Below are positions 47,928-59,949 of a stretch of 64,000 bases of DNA, piece after piece. The DNA comes from Lepeophtheirus salmonis. Taxonomy: Eukaryota; Arthropoda; Copepoda; Siphonostomatoida; Caligidae. Numbering within the stretch: position 1 is the stretch's first letter; every line of letters begins with the position of its first letter. The translations under genes and the position numbers were made by a program. Location: positions 27,853,886 through 27,917,885 of the forward strand of contig NC_052143.2 of the NCBI RefSeq assembly GCF_016086655.4, read 5' to 3'. Below the pieces are notes generated by a model, which was not told the origin of the DNA, made no database searches, and saw nothing but the letters and a program-made list of their open reading frames with translations.

Positions 47928-49301
47928 ATGAAGACAGCGAAAATGGAAGCACGAAACAACAAAATGAGAATTTTGAGATTTTTCCTCTTCAATACTGAAC
48001 TAAAATGTAGAGAAGGTGAAGAGTATAAAAAGATAATATATTATTGGTCAAGAGATATCGAGGCTATTGATACACAATGTCGATTTATTGGACTCATGGA
48101 AGGTGTTATTCGCTTTGGATCCGTCTTTAGTCAAACATCCCTTATCAAATGTCTTTCAACTCAAAAAACAAGAACAGTTTTCTTCTCTCCAGAACCACAT
48201 ATCACAATAGTCATGACTGTATCTGTTCCTTGTAAAGTTGTTCCTAGTAAAAAGAATTTATTAGAATTTCGATCGGAAAATATGGATATTAATACTTATC
48301 GCTCCGTTCTTACTCGTTCGTATAATATGTTTCAATTTTTTAATGGACCAAACATAAGTTCCGACTCGAAGTGCATATCTCATTTCTTTCAACAGCTCAT
48401 TCCATCAATTAATATTCCATCTTCTGGAATATTTGATCTTCTCCCCTCTATACGTTTCCTCACTCTTGGATCCAGTTCATTCTTGAAAGTTACAACTTTA
48501 GTGAATAAAATTGAGAATATGTTGGAACAGCACATTCATTCTGTTACATTTATCCATGAGGAAAAAATCGTTTGGTCTAGTTTACAACAAGAACATTTGA
48601 TACTATTGTACAACTACTTAAAAACATCTGTACTGTCCAGAGAGACAAAAGATTCGAAAACGAATTTGCAAAATCCCTTCCAAGGACATTGTGGTAGCTT
48701 TATAGTTGGTCAAAGCGGCATTGAGTCTAACTCTTCTTCAATACCTTTCATTCAATTAGAATCAAATGAATACCAACTTCTTGTGTATGGCGCTCTACAA
48801 TCTCTTGTGGTTTTAACAATTTTTCCATTAGACAAGAACGATCTTCAAAATGTATTAAAAGAGCTGGATTCATTTTTAGGCCCCTCTTTAACAACGTTAT
48901 CTGCTGACTTATGTGATGTATTTGGTAAAGTGGAAGATCAGTCCTTATGTGCAGATCCAGATATATTTGAAAATCGATTTTTATACTACAATGCCTCTAA
49001 TCGAGCCCTTAAATCTACCATTATTCCTCATGCACGGGATCAACCCTTACACTGCAAAGTCATGTGTGATCTGTTTTCTGACATCCAAAAAATTTCAAAT
49101 TCTGTTCGAATAGGAAATGAACATTTTTTCCTAGAATTAGATGTTAAATCATCAAATAATCAGTGGGTTGTTGGCCGTAAAAGCGGAGATCGATTGTTTT
49201 TTGTTACTACTGATAGAAATTCGAATCTCATTGAATTGAGTGATAATGTAGAAAAAATAGTCAATGATGAATTCAAAAATATATGCCTTCTTGATAAATA
49301 A
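47928..49301 (+). CDS. CCZ1: Vacuolar fusion protein CCZ1
   Basis: CCZ1 pairs with MON1 as the guanine-nucleotide exchange factor that activates Rab7 on late endosomes, autophagosomes and lysosomes. The 457-residue protein is near the family length (human about 480). Landmarks: FFLFNTELKCREGEE in the first longin domain; STQKTRTVFFSPEPHITIVM; a middle region with YRSVLTRSYNMFQFFNG; the second longin domain around HSVTFIHEEKIVWSSLQQEH; the third around LVYGALQSLVVLTIF and LDSFLGPSLTTLSADLCDVF; and the conserved C-terminal QWVVGRKSGDRLFFV...LIEL...FKNICLLD. The coding region is a single open exon, unlike the spliced genes to its right. The chosen ATG gives an N-terminus a little shorter than vertebrate proteins; M33 (in MRIL) would be later still and less likely. 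An AATAAA is at 49403-49408. Confidence 0.93.
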   Translation: MKTAKMEARNNKMRILRFFLFNTELKCREGEEYKKIIYYWSRDIEAIDTQCRFIGLMEGVIRFGSVFSQTSLIKCLSTQKTRTVFFSPEPHITIVMTVSVPCKVVPSKKNLLEFRSENMDINTYRSVLTRSYNMFQFFNGPNISSDSKCISHFFQQLIPSINIPSSGIFDLLPSIRFLTLGSSSFLKVTTLVNKIENMLEQHIHSVTFIHEEKIVWSSLQQEHLILLYNYLKTSVLSRETKDSKTNLQNPFQGHCGSFIVGQSGIESNSSSIPFIQLESNEYQLLVYGALQSLVVLTIFPLDKNDLQNVLKELDSFLGPSLTTLSADLCDVFGKVEDQSLCADPDIFENRFLYYNASNRALKSTIIPHARDQPLHCKVMCDLFSDIQKISNSVRIGNEHFFLELDVKSSNNQWVVGRKSGDRLFFVTTDRNSNLIELSDNVEKIVNDEFKNICLLDK

Positions 49302-49402
49302 ATGTGTTACATGTTATTTCTTTTAATTAATATTTGATTTAAATAGACATTGTAAAGAGCATCTATGTATTATGATTTAGACTAAATTCACTTGCACATA
49401 TA

Positions 49403-49408
49403 AATAAA
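49403..49408 (+). terminator. Polyadenylation signal of CCZ1
   Basis: AATAAA about 100 bases after the CCZ1 stop codon, in AT-rich 3' sequence. No nearer canonical signal is seen. Confidence 0.6.
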
Positions 49409-49409
49409 A

Positions 49410-50764
49410 CATACCCATGAATGGGTACAATCCAATATGAACACTGGTTTTTTTTACTAAATAAGGATATATTTGAATGGATACATTATTCTGGTGGAAA
49501 AATTATATCATGGTATATTATAAATATAGTATAACAATAGATTAGAGCATAGTCCGTATAAGAGAAGCATTTGTTTATCCATAGCTGAGAGACAAACGGA
49601 GAAAAAGTACCAAAAAATAGATTTAATACAGATTCGATTATAACATGAATCATAAATGTGTCTAGTTGCAAACTGAATAGTTTACTCTTCATCATAAACA
49701 GTTGATAAAGAAAAAATGCTTGTAATCTAGAGATAGTATATTACCAATTCTTCAAAATGAATAAGTGTACATGTAATTCCAGAACTCCACCATAAAAATT
49801 GTCAGCAATCCGAAGTATTGAATTTATTCAATTAAGACATGTGGTATATGTTCCATTAGTATAATAAATCATAATTCAGGATAATAGTTTAATCCTAAGT
49901 ACGTATACTTCTTGGAAAAATCTTATATATTGTAAGTATAAGCTAAATTATAGATCTTAACACTAATGCTCAAATGAAAGCATAACTTTTCTATTTATTA
50001 TATGTCAAATTTAACAACTTTCATCTCCTTTGTGCGGTAATGCACGTTTTGAAATCAGAACAAAAACAGACGGCAGTTACTACCATCAATGGGAAATGAT
50101 TTTGTCTATTAGAAAAGGTAGATAACAAAAAAGATGTAACATGATTTACACTCGTTGATAAATCACCATGTGATAAGCTCATAGTCACTCAGTCTTAGAT
50201 GATTTCTTCTAAGTAAATGAAGAATGAGATAAAGTTCATGATGATCAACAGATTATACACAAGAAGATAATAAATAAATTTGGAACTAAAGTATAGAATA
50301 AATTTTGGCGCCATTATATTTCAACTTTTTTATAAACTAGAATCCTGGAAGTTTAATGCATGAAATTTTTATCAAATCTATTATCCGTTATTACAAACTA
50401 TCAAAATGAATTCATGACTATTTTTAGATAATAATAATAATAATAATAAACATATATTAACCCTAGCTACCTAACCCAATATAAATAATGTAAAAAACTT
50501 CTTATTGGAGGATTCACATTTAAATGAAATAGACATAGTTCGTCACAAAATTGCAATAATCTTTTAAATATAAACTAGGCACTTAATTTTAAGGATGTTC
50601 CAAGAAGTTTACTACAATAGGTTCCATTTTTGACATTAATAAAATGTAGAGACGGCACCGTGTTGTTCGGATCCGTAATAAACGTCATTTTTGCAAAAAT
50701 TATCAATTGCTGAAGTATATTCCTCGTAATTAAGGTATTGTTGCTCTTGGTCTACATAATCTCT
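49410..50764. other. Intergenic region between convergent CCZ1 and ataxin-2
   Basis: AT-rich, without a supported gene. It must hold the 3' UTR of ataxin-2 (minus strand). An ATA triplet run lies at about 50428-50450. The frame 49486-49695 has no domain. Confidence 0.5.
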
Positions 50765-53540
50765 TCATTGTGTAAGATGAGAGTGCAACAGGTGATTTTG
50801 ATGACCAGGAACTATGTAAAAGGAGGAAAAAATATAATTTTTGGGTTTATATAATATTCATGTTTAAAAAGAAGAAACGTACCAGCAGTAGGAGGAGCAA
50901 TGTAGGTAGTGAGCGGGACACCTCCATGAACATGTCCCTGCTGTGACGGCATCATTGGAGGATGAATCATTGGTGGGTGTCCAGATAAAACAGCCGTGTG
51001 AGGCAAGGCAAGCAAATTGGGAGGATAATGTCCACTTCCATGGGAAGCCGTGGCAGCAAATGTCGCCGCATTGGAAGGGTGATGATGATGATGATGTGTA
51101 TAAGCTAAACTATTAACAGGAGGGGCCTGATTGTTGCCTTGCGAATGTTGCTGATGTTGAGTCATTGCCAGAGGAAATAGAACCTGAGGTCCGGGAGATG
51201 GGTTGTGACTGGGAGCTGGCGGAGTACCCGTTAGAGGCTGTTGAGGATTTCCTTGTTGTGGTGGAGGACCTTGGCTTGTAGTAACTGCCGCTGTAGTCCA
51301 TTGATTTTGTTGCCCAGGTGATTGACCTAGATTAAGAGGTTCTAGTGATGAAGCTCCAGCTAGAGCAAAGTTGTGCGGAAGAACTCCACTCATTCTCATA
51401 ACAACACCATGTTGCTGATGATGGTGGTGAGGTGTTCCTGCGACAGCAGCTTGCGTCTGAAAGGGGATATGATGAGGGTAGGATACCGGTACAAGTGGAG
51501 AGCCAGTTGCAGCTGCTACCTGTATAGGGGAAGTTAATTCTGGCCTAGGATAATCTGAAAAAGTGAAATATATTTCAATGAATTCATTCAATTGATGAGA
51601 ATCAGTTGAAAAATAACCTCTTTGAGCCCTATTTCGCGTGGGCTGTGTTGAAGTGGGTATATGATGAACATATCCTGGAATAAAATTTTGTGTTGTATAT
51701 GTTGCTGGCGTTCCAACAGGAGTTGCTGGGGTTTGAGGTCTCGAAGGCGTAGTAGACATTGGAGGTCGCTTTAAAAACATAATAATAAATTTTATATACA
51801 ATTGAAAATCGAATATGAAGCCTTACAGACAAATTCGACGTGAACATTTTGGCATTTGGATTTAGAACAAACTCCTTCGCGTTGGGATTTAAACCAGACT
51901 TTTTAGTCGATGGAGAGGAAGTCGTTGGTATCGTAGTAGATGGAGCAGTAGAAGCAGCTGTTGTCAAAGCCACATTGGATGGAGATTGATCGGAAAAGTG
52001 AACTCTCGGCTTAGTTTCAGGAGAAGGACCGCGTTTACTACTCTCAATAACTTCGTTTTCTTCTACCTTTTCAACGGCTAATTCTGGACTGGGAGTTACT
52101 ACCGGACTTCCTTTCTTCTTTGATTCAGGGGATTCTTTATTGTTCTTGACGATGTTGTTGTTAGCGGCGCTGTTATTATTATTATTATTATTCGTGTTGT
52201 TCGGAATAGCATTATTGTTATGATGGTGATGATTGCTATTTTTATTGTTGTTCGGATTGCTCAAAGTTTTAGCGATTCTTGGTTTACCATCACCTCGATG
52301 AGAGTAATTGTAATTCGAATTATTATGTCGATTGTGATAGTGCTGTTGCTGAGATTTATCTTCCTGTTGGTTCCCCTTATTATAGTTGGATCCATGCGCG
52401 TAATGATGGTGAGAATGATGATGATGATTGTGATGGTGATGATTAAAATCGTTATCATTATCTCTATCATTATGACTTCTGGATGGGGGTGGGGTATTTT
52501 TAGGTCCTCGCCTAGAAGGAGGAATATACTTATTGCTGTTGTTACTACTAGAAGATGGCTCCTCAGAAGAAGATTCTCGATTCGATCTATGGTAACTATT
52601 GGATACGCGTTGTGGTTGGGAAGAAGGAGGTGGTGAAGCCGAGCGGACTACTGCTGAAAAAGCTTCTTCTTCATTTTCATTCTCACCGTTTTCCAGGTCG
52701 ACAGCGGAAAGGGAAGAAGCGTTGGATTCAATTTGACGGGCAATTTCGGCAGCCTTTGCTTCCCTCTGTCTAAAATTGAACATATAAATGAACTTGATTT
52801 CTACACTGTCGCTAATGGGCAATGACTTACTTATACTCGGCAGAGTCTTTCCCTTCGGAGTTCAATTGACAAGTGTAGCCTTCTAAATTATCTTTATATG
52901 TGCTTTTCACACCATAATTCTGCTCATTCTTGGCAAACATTTCTTCGGGTTTCCAACCATTGTTGGATGTTTCCAGACCTCCTTCTAATTCTTGGCAGTC
53001 TCCGTCTTCAGGTTTCCATTCCTCCAATTCTCTCATTGGACCATTGGATTTTCCCGAGATTTGATGGTCTGTTTGAAAAGCTTCTGCAAGGAGCAACAAA
53101 GGAGTCAATTATCAATTAGTAGTTAGGACTCAAAACACCTCTTACTTTTTGTAGCATATTCCAAGTCCACGTCCAACGCAACCAGGCGCACAATATCCTT
53201 GGCCTCAAACACGCGCTTCTCCACCAGAGTATCCGCCCGAATATCCTCACAATTCTTCTCGTCCACTAAATGAGAATCCAAGAGAACAACGTCGAGGAAG
53301 CGGGAAATGGTGCGAAGAATCCCCTCGTAGGTTCCATCATTCGCCGTTTCCACCTTTAAAGCAAAACATCAATACATCAATACATACGCCATAACACCCC
53401 ATACTTACACAAACATTCACACCAACCAGGGACGAAACTGTGTGAGCAAATCGGGAGTTCTTCCACAGACCAAATTCATTACCCAAGAGTTTTAAATTCT
53501 TAGGTCCTTCTGTCCGAGATTTCCCTTTCTCGCAGCTCAT
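50765..53540 (-). CDS. Atx2: Ataxin-2, seven coding exons
   Basis: RNA-binding regulator of mRNA translation and stability that works with poly(A)-binding protein. I place exons at 53409-53540, 53146-53353, 52831-53083, 51827-52769, 51618-51768, 50883-51554 and 50765-50811. All introns are GT-AG, phases agree, and the sum is 2406 nt (801 aa). Domains: Lsm (about residues 30-110; SRFAHTVSSLVGVNVC, NDGTYEGILRTISRFLDVVL); LsmAD (about 115-220; LEEWKPED, NNGWKPEEMFAKNEQNYGVK, STYKDNLEGYT, EAKAAEIARQIE); KYIPPSRRG; His- and Asn-rich disordered region; tandem PAM2-like motifs LNPNAKEF (491-498) and LNPNAKMF (500-507); Pro/Gln/His-rich C-terminus ending PGHQNHLLHSHLTQ. Weakest calls: donor AG|GTTATT of intron 5 (the frame is also open without this intron) and the 15-residue last exon. 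Start ATG at 53540 is the first in frame. Confidence 0.93.
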
Positions 53541-53719
53541 TGTCTTCCTAATCTTTTTTCACACCAAACTAGCCCAAATTCATTCAAAACCACCGGCTTC
53601 ACTTCGAGATACAGGTCTTAGTAGAGAAAAAAGTCCTCAATCAAATGATTAAATAGAATGAAATTAAAGGAAAAAGAATTCGGCAAATTCGGGATTCCTA
53701 CTCCTCTATTCAAGACGTC

Positions 53720-54065
53720 TCTATTCTACTCCTTCTCTTCTCTTCACTTTTTTTTTTTTTTTTTTCCTCTTTCTTTCTTTCTTCCTCTCTCTCTCTCTCT
53801 CCACTCCTTCAGCTAGCTCCATACACTGCTGTTTCTTCTTCTTTTTTTCTTTCTTTCCAACACTACTAGCTTTTCTCCTCTGCTCTCTCTCTCTCTCTTT
53901 ACTTCCCTTCCTCCCTACTCCATCAGATTCCTCTTTTCTTCCCTTCTTTCTCACTTTCTTTCTTTCTTTTCTTCCTTCTTTTTTTACTCTATTTCTTACT
54001 CCACTTCCAAGGTACTCCATCTCTCTTTTCCTTTTTTTCTAGAAAATTTCTGCCTTTCCATCTTT
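53720..54065 (-). promoter_or_regulatory. Polypurine/polypyrimidine tract upstream of ataxin-2
   Basis: About 340 bp in which the plus strand is almost all C and T, so the ataxin-2 sense strand is almost all A and G. It includes GAGAGAGAG runs (at 53787-53801 and 53882-53899 on the other strand), GAAA/GAAAG repeats and a T17-19 run near 53750. It lies about 200 bp upstream of the ATG, in the 5' UTR or core promoter. GAGA-type runs bind GAGA factor in insects; that role here is inference. The 99-codon Lys/Arg/Glu frame through it is composition, not a gene. Confidence 0.65.
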
Positions 54066-56048
54066 CCAGCAGCCTAGACATCCCTGAATACCCCATGATA
54101 CGTTTCATATTCTATTTAAATGATGAATATGCTCATAATTAAATTTTCGAATCCACTTGTCTTAACTTAGTGTTAAAAGTACTGATAAGATATATCACAG
54201 TCTCTTATACTAAAGATATATACTATCTCTTTATAATCAGAGTATTAAAAGTAAAAGATGACGTTTACTAAGAAATAAGGCGTCTAGTTCTGACAATATT
54301 AATCTTAGTTTCCGCAGCGCCCATTCTATGTTTCCTCCTTTATTAATAGAAGGCTGAATCCTCCTGCCTATGATTTGATATCTAAACGAATGACGCCATC
54401 ATACGGTGTAATTCAGTTATTAGTTGAGTATTCTTAATATAATGAAACGATAATAACATATAATTCATATATATCCCGGAAGTCTTGCATGCGGTACCCT
54501 CTATATCTTGATCTATAGATTTTTTAAGAACATAGTATAGCTTAATATACTTTATTACCTGTTTATTTCCGGTCTACTTTCCATTGCATTTCAAGCTTAT
54601 CAAAGAGTTAAATTTCATTAGTTTTTTATAACATTCACTGAATCACTATCTAAAGGTCAATAGTATTAATAAGGGGACTTGAGCATTCGTAGCCCACGAT
54701 TATTTATGTGAATGTGGGGTTGGGTAACTACGTAGCCTAAAATTTAAATACTTTTATGAAGTACAAGAATTTCGGACCTATTGTGGAATCACTCATTGGT
54801 CGTGGATGAATGTAGACATGTATTCAGGATAACTTATTATATTAAGTGTTTTTGAGTTTTTACTTAGTCATTCTTGACATATTTCCTTTCACCCAATGAC
54901 ATCTTTAAAGACATTTTCTACAACGTTAACGATATAAATACTACATATCAAATTGATCAAAGTAATTCTTAAATTGACATAATAGTAGGACGAGTATAGT
55001 AGTCCTTGCATAAAAAAGCGATATCATATTTTTCAAGATACCTGGGTGTGGCAGAATGATGCATACGTAATTCATTATGTCAAGTGCTACAAAAAATATA
55101 GTGCCATAATGTTGGGGTTGATCATTATTCATTTAAATCTTAAAAGACACCAAAGTGTAAATTCTAACCCTTATTTGAGTTAAAAACTTTTTTTTTTAAA
55201 TATTTAGGTCAACGTGATAACATAATTTGTTTTATTTTCCTTACGAGTAAAAATGAAAATCAATTAAGAAGCTTATATTATATTAATATTGGTTGCAAGT
55301 GGTAATGGTTTCCGAATTTTGCACAAATATATGAAGATCTAAAACGGTGTATAATATACATATATATGATTTATACCTTTTAAACTCAAATTCAAGCATG
55401 AATTTTTTGGACAATATATAGTTCGGTTACTTATGTGAATATTATAATACGCATGTCATGTAAACTCAAGTGCTATCTAGTTCTTCCTTCCTTAAATGGG
55501 CAAGAATTTAGATTTAAATAGTTATTTGTATGTATTTCAAACAAGGAGAATTATAAGACTTGTATTGACAATCAATAAACAAGATATTTTAAATGCACAT
55601 TATGTGTGTATATATATAGGCTATTAATTATATAAAGGAGGAACAAAACGGTTTATTTACAGTATCGTAAATATAATAAAACAGATAAATAGGTAAGTTC
55701 ACAATCTCCAGTAAGCTCACATAGATTGACATATTATATCACGTAAACCCATAATTATGTGATAAATTGATCGCCAACACGGACCCAAGAACCATTCTTT
55801 TCCATCATAATGTACTATCTAGGAAATAAACTATAATTGTGACGAAATAATCAAATTAAATAGTGAAAGTTCAGAGTTTCATAAGAATTCAGATCTTATC
55901 AGCTATAGAAACATTCAAAGCCAGACTCATCGAAAGGAGAGATCGGCTCATGTTTTTTTTATATACATTTTACATCATAATTAATTAGGTAATATAAACA
56001 AAAAACTTATATTGATACCTTAAACTTAGTTTGGAGGTTGACTCCTTG
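54066..56048. other. Intergenic region, ataxin-2 to C1D
   Basis: AT-rich, no supported gene. It holds the ataxin-2 promoter side at the left and the 3' UTR of C1D at the right. The frame at 54941-55132 (-) has no domain. I recognise none of the window's repeat families in it. Confidence 0.5.
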
Positions 56049-56531
56049 CTAGTATTTGTCATTTGACCTCTCAGCTGGATGGTGAATACCAGCTTTGATA
56101 AATCTTTTGGCAGCAGGAAGATTAATTTTACCACGACGTGCTTTGTCTTTAATCTCTTTGAGTCGTAACATCCCTAACTTTATGCGATCCAACTCAGCTT
56201 TTAACTAGCAATAAATAAAAAAACACAAAAAAATGTACCTATATATATATATTAATTAATAACATCAAACTTTAATTTTAATTAAAACTACCTGAGTATC
56301 CTTTGGATTCACTCCTTTGGTCCTTAAAGATACCCATACCAGGGAATTCAAAGCAAATGCAGATACTAATTCCAATCTGGCTCTTTCAACAGGTGTCAGT
56401 TCATCCAGATCTGGTTTTTGATTTAAAAGCTTTCCCAAAACATTTTCCCCACTCTTCAAATTCATATGAAAATCAGTAATTGTTTCTTTTAACTCTTGAG
56501 GAAAGCTCTCTTCATTGGTATTTGTACTCAT
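56049..56531 (-). CDS. C1D: C1D nuclear exosome cofactor
   Basis: C1D (yeast Rrp47/Lrp1) binds the exosome ribonuclease Rrp6 and structured RNA, and acts in 3' processing of rRNA and small RNAs in the nucleus. Exon 1 is 56292-56531 (80 codons, MSTNTNEESFPQELKETI...), ending NPKDTQ before a GTAGTT donor. Exon 2 is 56049-56204 (LKAELDRIKLGMLRLKEIKD, RRGKINLPAAKRFIKAG...). The junction is phase 0 with acceptor TTGCTAG; total 131 aa, close to the family (human 141). The Sas10/C1D core is seen in LDELTPVERARLELVSAFAL, NSLVWVSLRTKGVNP and the Lys/Arg-rich end. The short basic tail of vertebrate C1D is reduced. It is transcribed in the same direction as ataxin-2, 2.5 kb upstream of its ATG. Confidence 0.92.
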
Positions 56532-56559
56532 GTTGATGTCTAGCTAGTTAGTATGAGGG

Positions 56560-57775
56560 ATCAACTCAACCTTCCTTATTCTAAATACAGCCGATCTTAC
56601 TATAAGTATGGCAATACAATGCATGTATAGTTCTAGCGGAAGAAGAACGAAAATATGTAGCATTTGAAAACAAGTAGTTAATGGCTACATAAATCCTTTT
56701 CTCACGCAACTTCTACTACTAATTCTATGTATAGATAAAAACATAGAATTATCATGTAAAGAAAATATTGACGGTGTCGTAGTTGACCAAAATATTCAAA
56801 TTGTATTATTATAACCAAAGGGCTATAATGATTACAATGATTTCTACTAATAAAAGGGGGGACTGATCACTTATTTTGATGATCTACAACTGGAGCAGAA
56901 AGATGAGAGAGGAACAGTTGTGTCTATTTTTCCTACATTTAGTCTCTGCGTCACTAAAACTACAAACAGCTATTTCATAATTTGGCAAATGCATGATAGA
57001 ATGACTTCATCACACAATTGTAACAAAAAATTGTGGCAATTTTAAAGAGTGATATATTGCTAGTGCTAGCAAAGTGAAGGAAATGCCCAATTCGTGTTGT
57101 GTGCTCCGGGATGTGGATCAGGCTATTCTAATGAAGGCAAATATAATCATATTGCTTTTCAGTGGTTCTAAAAAAAATAAATATACAATGAGGCAAGATT
57201 AATTCAAAATATTTAGTGAAAAAATGAAAATGGCACGAACATAAACTGTTTACTATAATATTAAATTAATACTATTAATCAAGTAATCATCATTCAACCC
57301 TTTGATCCTCTCTCTTTTTCTTAATTCTCTATTAAAAATTCACGTTATATATATATATTGTACATCCTAACTTTAACGAATAAAATGTTCAATCTAAACT
57401 CTACTTTTGGTAATTTTTTTTGTAACTGACTAGTAGAAAAATTTTAAAGGTAATATTTGTATCACTCTCCGATTGAAACATTTACTCTACGGAAGTTTTT
57501 TTAATCAACAACATTTTTATTTCAATTCAAAAATGTTGCCTTGGTAGATTATAAATTAATTGTAGCACGTCACTTCACATAGAATTTTTGATACTGTTGA
57601 AATGAAAATGGAGTAATATTGTACAAATTATGTTTTGGTATTTGATTTTTAAGCATAAAAAATACACATCCCTTACATGAGGTTAAGTGATTGTCCTTGG
57701 TTCACTCCTGATATTAGTAGAACTTATTGGAGATATACATTATAATTTATAACGTATAGACAGTGTTATGTACTA
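56560..57775. other. Upstream of C1D; AT-rich
   Basis: Besides the small THAP fragment at 57.09 kb nothing is recognised. The C1D promoter should lie in the first few hundred bases. Confidence 0.45.
57085..57176 (+). pseudogene. THAP domain fragment, first half
   Basis: The plus frame reads VLCAPGCGSGYSNEGKYNHI and AFQWF before TAA. This is the first Cys pair, Gly-Tyr turn and FHWF-like part of a THAP finger. The rest of the domain and the transposase are not found. It is the smallest of the ten P-superfamily loci. Confidence 0.65.
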
Positions 57776-57777
57776 TA

Positions 57778-59747
57778 GGATAATGAGTGGCGTGTAATTC
57801 TAGATAGGAGATTAAAGGCACATTTATATCGACAAATCCGACGAGCCATCTGTTTCTCATCCGGTAAGTATTTTCCAAATTCCTGGGCCTCCATTTTCAT
57901 AAATCCAGACAGAGAGAAGAAATACTTATGGCATCATTGATTAAATAATATACATCTTCTTCTATCAATCAAGAACGTTATCATTCCCGCATTTATTATT
58001 CAATATTAATATAATATTAGATGCAATAGTCGATAGAGAACTGAATAAAATGCCTAAAATAACGTCGCCTTCTGTCTGGATTTATGAAAATGGAGGCACA
58101 GGAATTTGGAAAATGCTTACCGGACGAGTAACAGATGGCTTGTCGGATGTTTCGATATAAATATGCCTTTAGTCCCCTGTCTAGAATTACACGCCACTCA
58201 TTATCCTCATTTTATATCAATAGCATGGATATTCATCTAAAAAATCAAGTTAATGATGAATACATCAAGTCAGACTTTAACTCTGATCTCACAAAGATGC
58301 ATATTGCATGTATATACCCTTATCCATTGCTAATCATATAGGTTAAAAAATTTATGGAGAAATACACGGGTAAACCCGTTTTTTCTCGAGGAACTATCAT
58401 TAAATTAATGGAGGATGTAATTTATAGAAATACATATAAAAATGTTTTGAGTCATCCACACCAAATGACGATCAAGTTATCATTAAAAAGGTATAAAATA
58501 TTTACTAATTTCGAAATTGAACTCTGAATTTTGTACTATCTCACAGTAAGTATTCCATTTTTTTTTAAATCTAACCATAAAATATGATTCTATTTTAGCT
58601 AAACATATCAAGAATTATGATACACAACTCATTAAATGGCAAAAATAACTGCTTAACTGGTCACAAAAACGGGGGTAGTAGCTTTGGAAGGTTCGCAACT
58701 AGTTTGTCTGATAATAGTTTCTTCACTTAAAGACTTGGGTATGATAATTAGGTATTCCAATATTACATAATCATTAAATATTACTTTTTTTATCACTTTA
58801 AGGACTAGCTATGGTTGATAAGCTCCAAGAAATGGTGTTAAGAAAACTCATAAAAGTCAATAACAACTGTTTAAATGGTCACAACAACGGGGGTTGTTAC
58901 ATTAGGTGTAGCATTATTATGTTATATAAGCATAAATAAGGGGGGAAATCTTTTTTGATGCTCTTAATAAGTAGTAATATCGCCAGACATTACTACATAA
59001 TTAGATTTTGCTCTAAATCTTTAAGATGGATTTATTTCTAACATTTTTTTTATTAGTATATTTATTGTCTAATTTTATGATTTTGACATTTACTTTACTA
59101 TTAATAATTAGTTAGATTTCATCGGTAGAGATATGTCTATCCTGTGCACAATTGTACATAGCAACTTCCACATTAGGAAAAAAGGGTGATGATCTTCTTT
59201 ATTAAACTCCACGTCTGGCTTTTGTTTAGCAACTTAAAGTTATGACATATTTAGCTTGATTCATGTCAGAACAAGCAAATATTATTTGGATCAATCTATT
59301 ATTTCAATATACTGTATATATAATTTATTTTTATTAATTATATGATTCCAATTGTTTAATTTTGTATATTTAACATAAATGTATGATGGTATATATTATG
59401 TAGATTATATTTAATTAAAGCCTTCTTTTTTTTCAAACTTGGAACTTCAAAATACTCTACTTTGTCGTTTCATTAGCTATTATTCTGAGAATAAGGTTAA
59501 TAATGAATTACAATTTCATGGAGTGTGACGCTATAAAATCTACTGTAACGTATAAAAAACGTCTGAGTCACTTATACGTAGTATATCTTCATTAAACATT
59601 TTGCTAATAAATACTTTCGTTATACCCTCAAAAATCATAATAAAGCAGGCAGCTGATAATCACATCAGTATTTTAAACAATGATACCATATGTATTTTTC
59701 CCCCCTTCTCCTTGCACACGTTTTTCTCTACAATATTATCAAGTTTA
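57778..59747 (+). mobile_element. Element A copy 9 with inverted N-terminal piece
   Basis: The main body (57913-59747) runs plus-strand from AGAAGAAATACTTATGGCAT to a right end ACAATATTATCAAGTTTA. Its N-terminal frames (58087-58440) read GCRMFRYKYAFSPLSRITRH-like, INSMDIHLKNQVNDEYIKSD and EKYTGKPVFSRGTIIKLMED. The left terminus is missing; in its place 57778-57912 is an inverted copy of the N-terminal exon region (GAGTGGCGTGTAATTCTAGA). The right flank GTCATCATGAGTC resembles the GACTCATGAC target of copy 1. Confidence 0.8.
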
Positions 59748-59949
59748 GTCATCATGAGTCAATCTAAGAATTCATTGATAGAGAGTTTACTCCACCCAGA
59801 GCCCTATAAGTAGAGTTACGTCAACGGGCCCTTTGAGAATATCTGACTTCTTCATGTGTTCGAGTCATGGCCCAAAATATTCAAAATTTAATACTATATT
59901 TTAGATGAAGAACTCTACAAGGCGATATATTTTGTTAAAATACCCCAAG

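Noticed and set aside
51113..51301. Ser-rich 62-codon frame (-)
   Set aside because: Alternative frame of the ataxin-2 C-terminal exon.
52220..52636. 138-codon Met/Ile/Val-rich frame (+)
   Set aside because: It lies antisense to the His/Asn-repeat exon of ataxin-2 and arises from CAT/CAC/AAT repeats.
53721..54020. 99-codon Lys/Arg/Glu-rich frame (-)
   Set aside because: It is the direct translation of the polypurine tract; any frame there is open and no domain or start context supports a protein.
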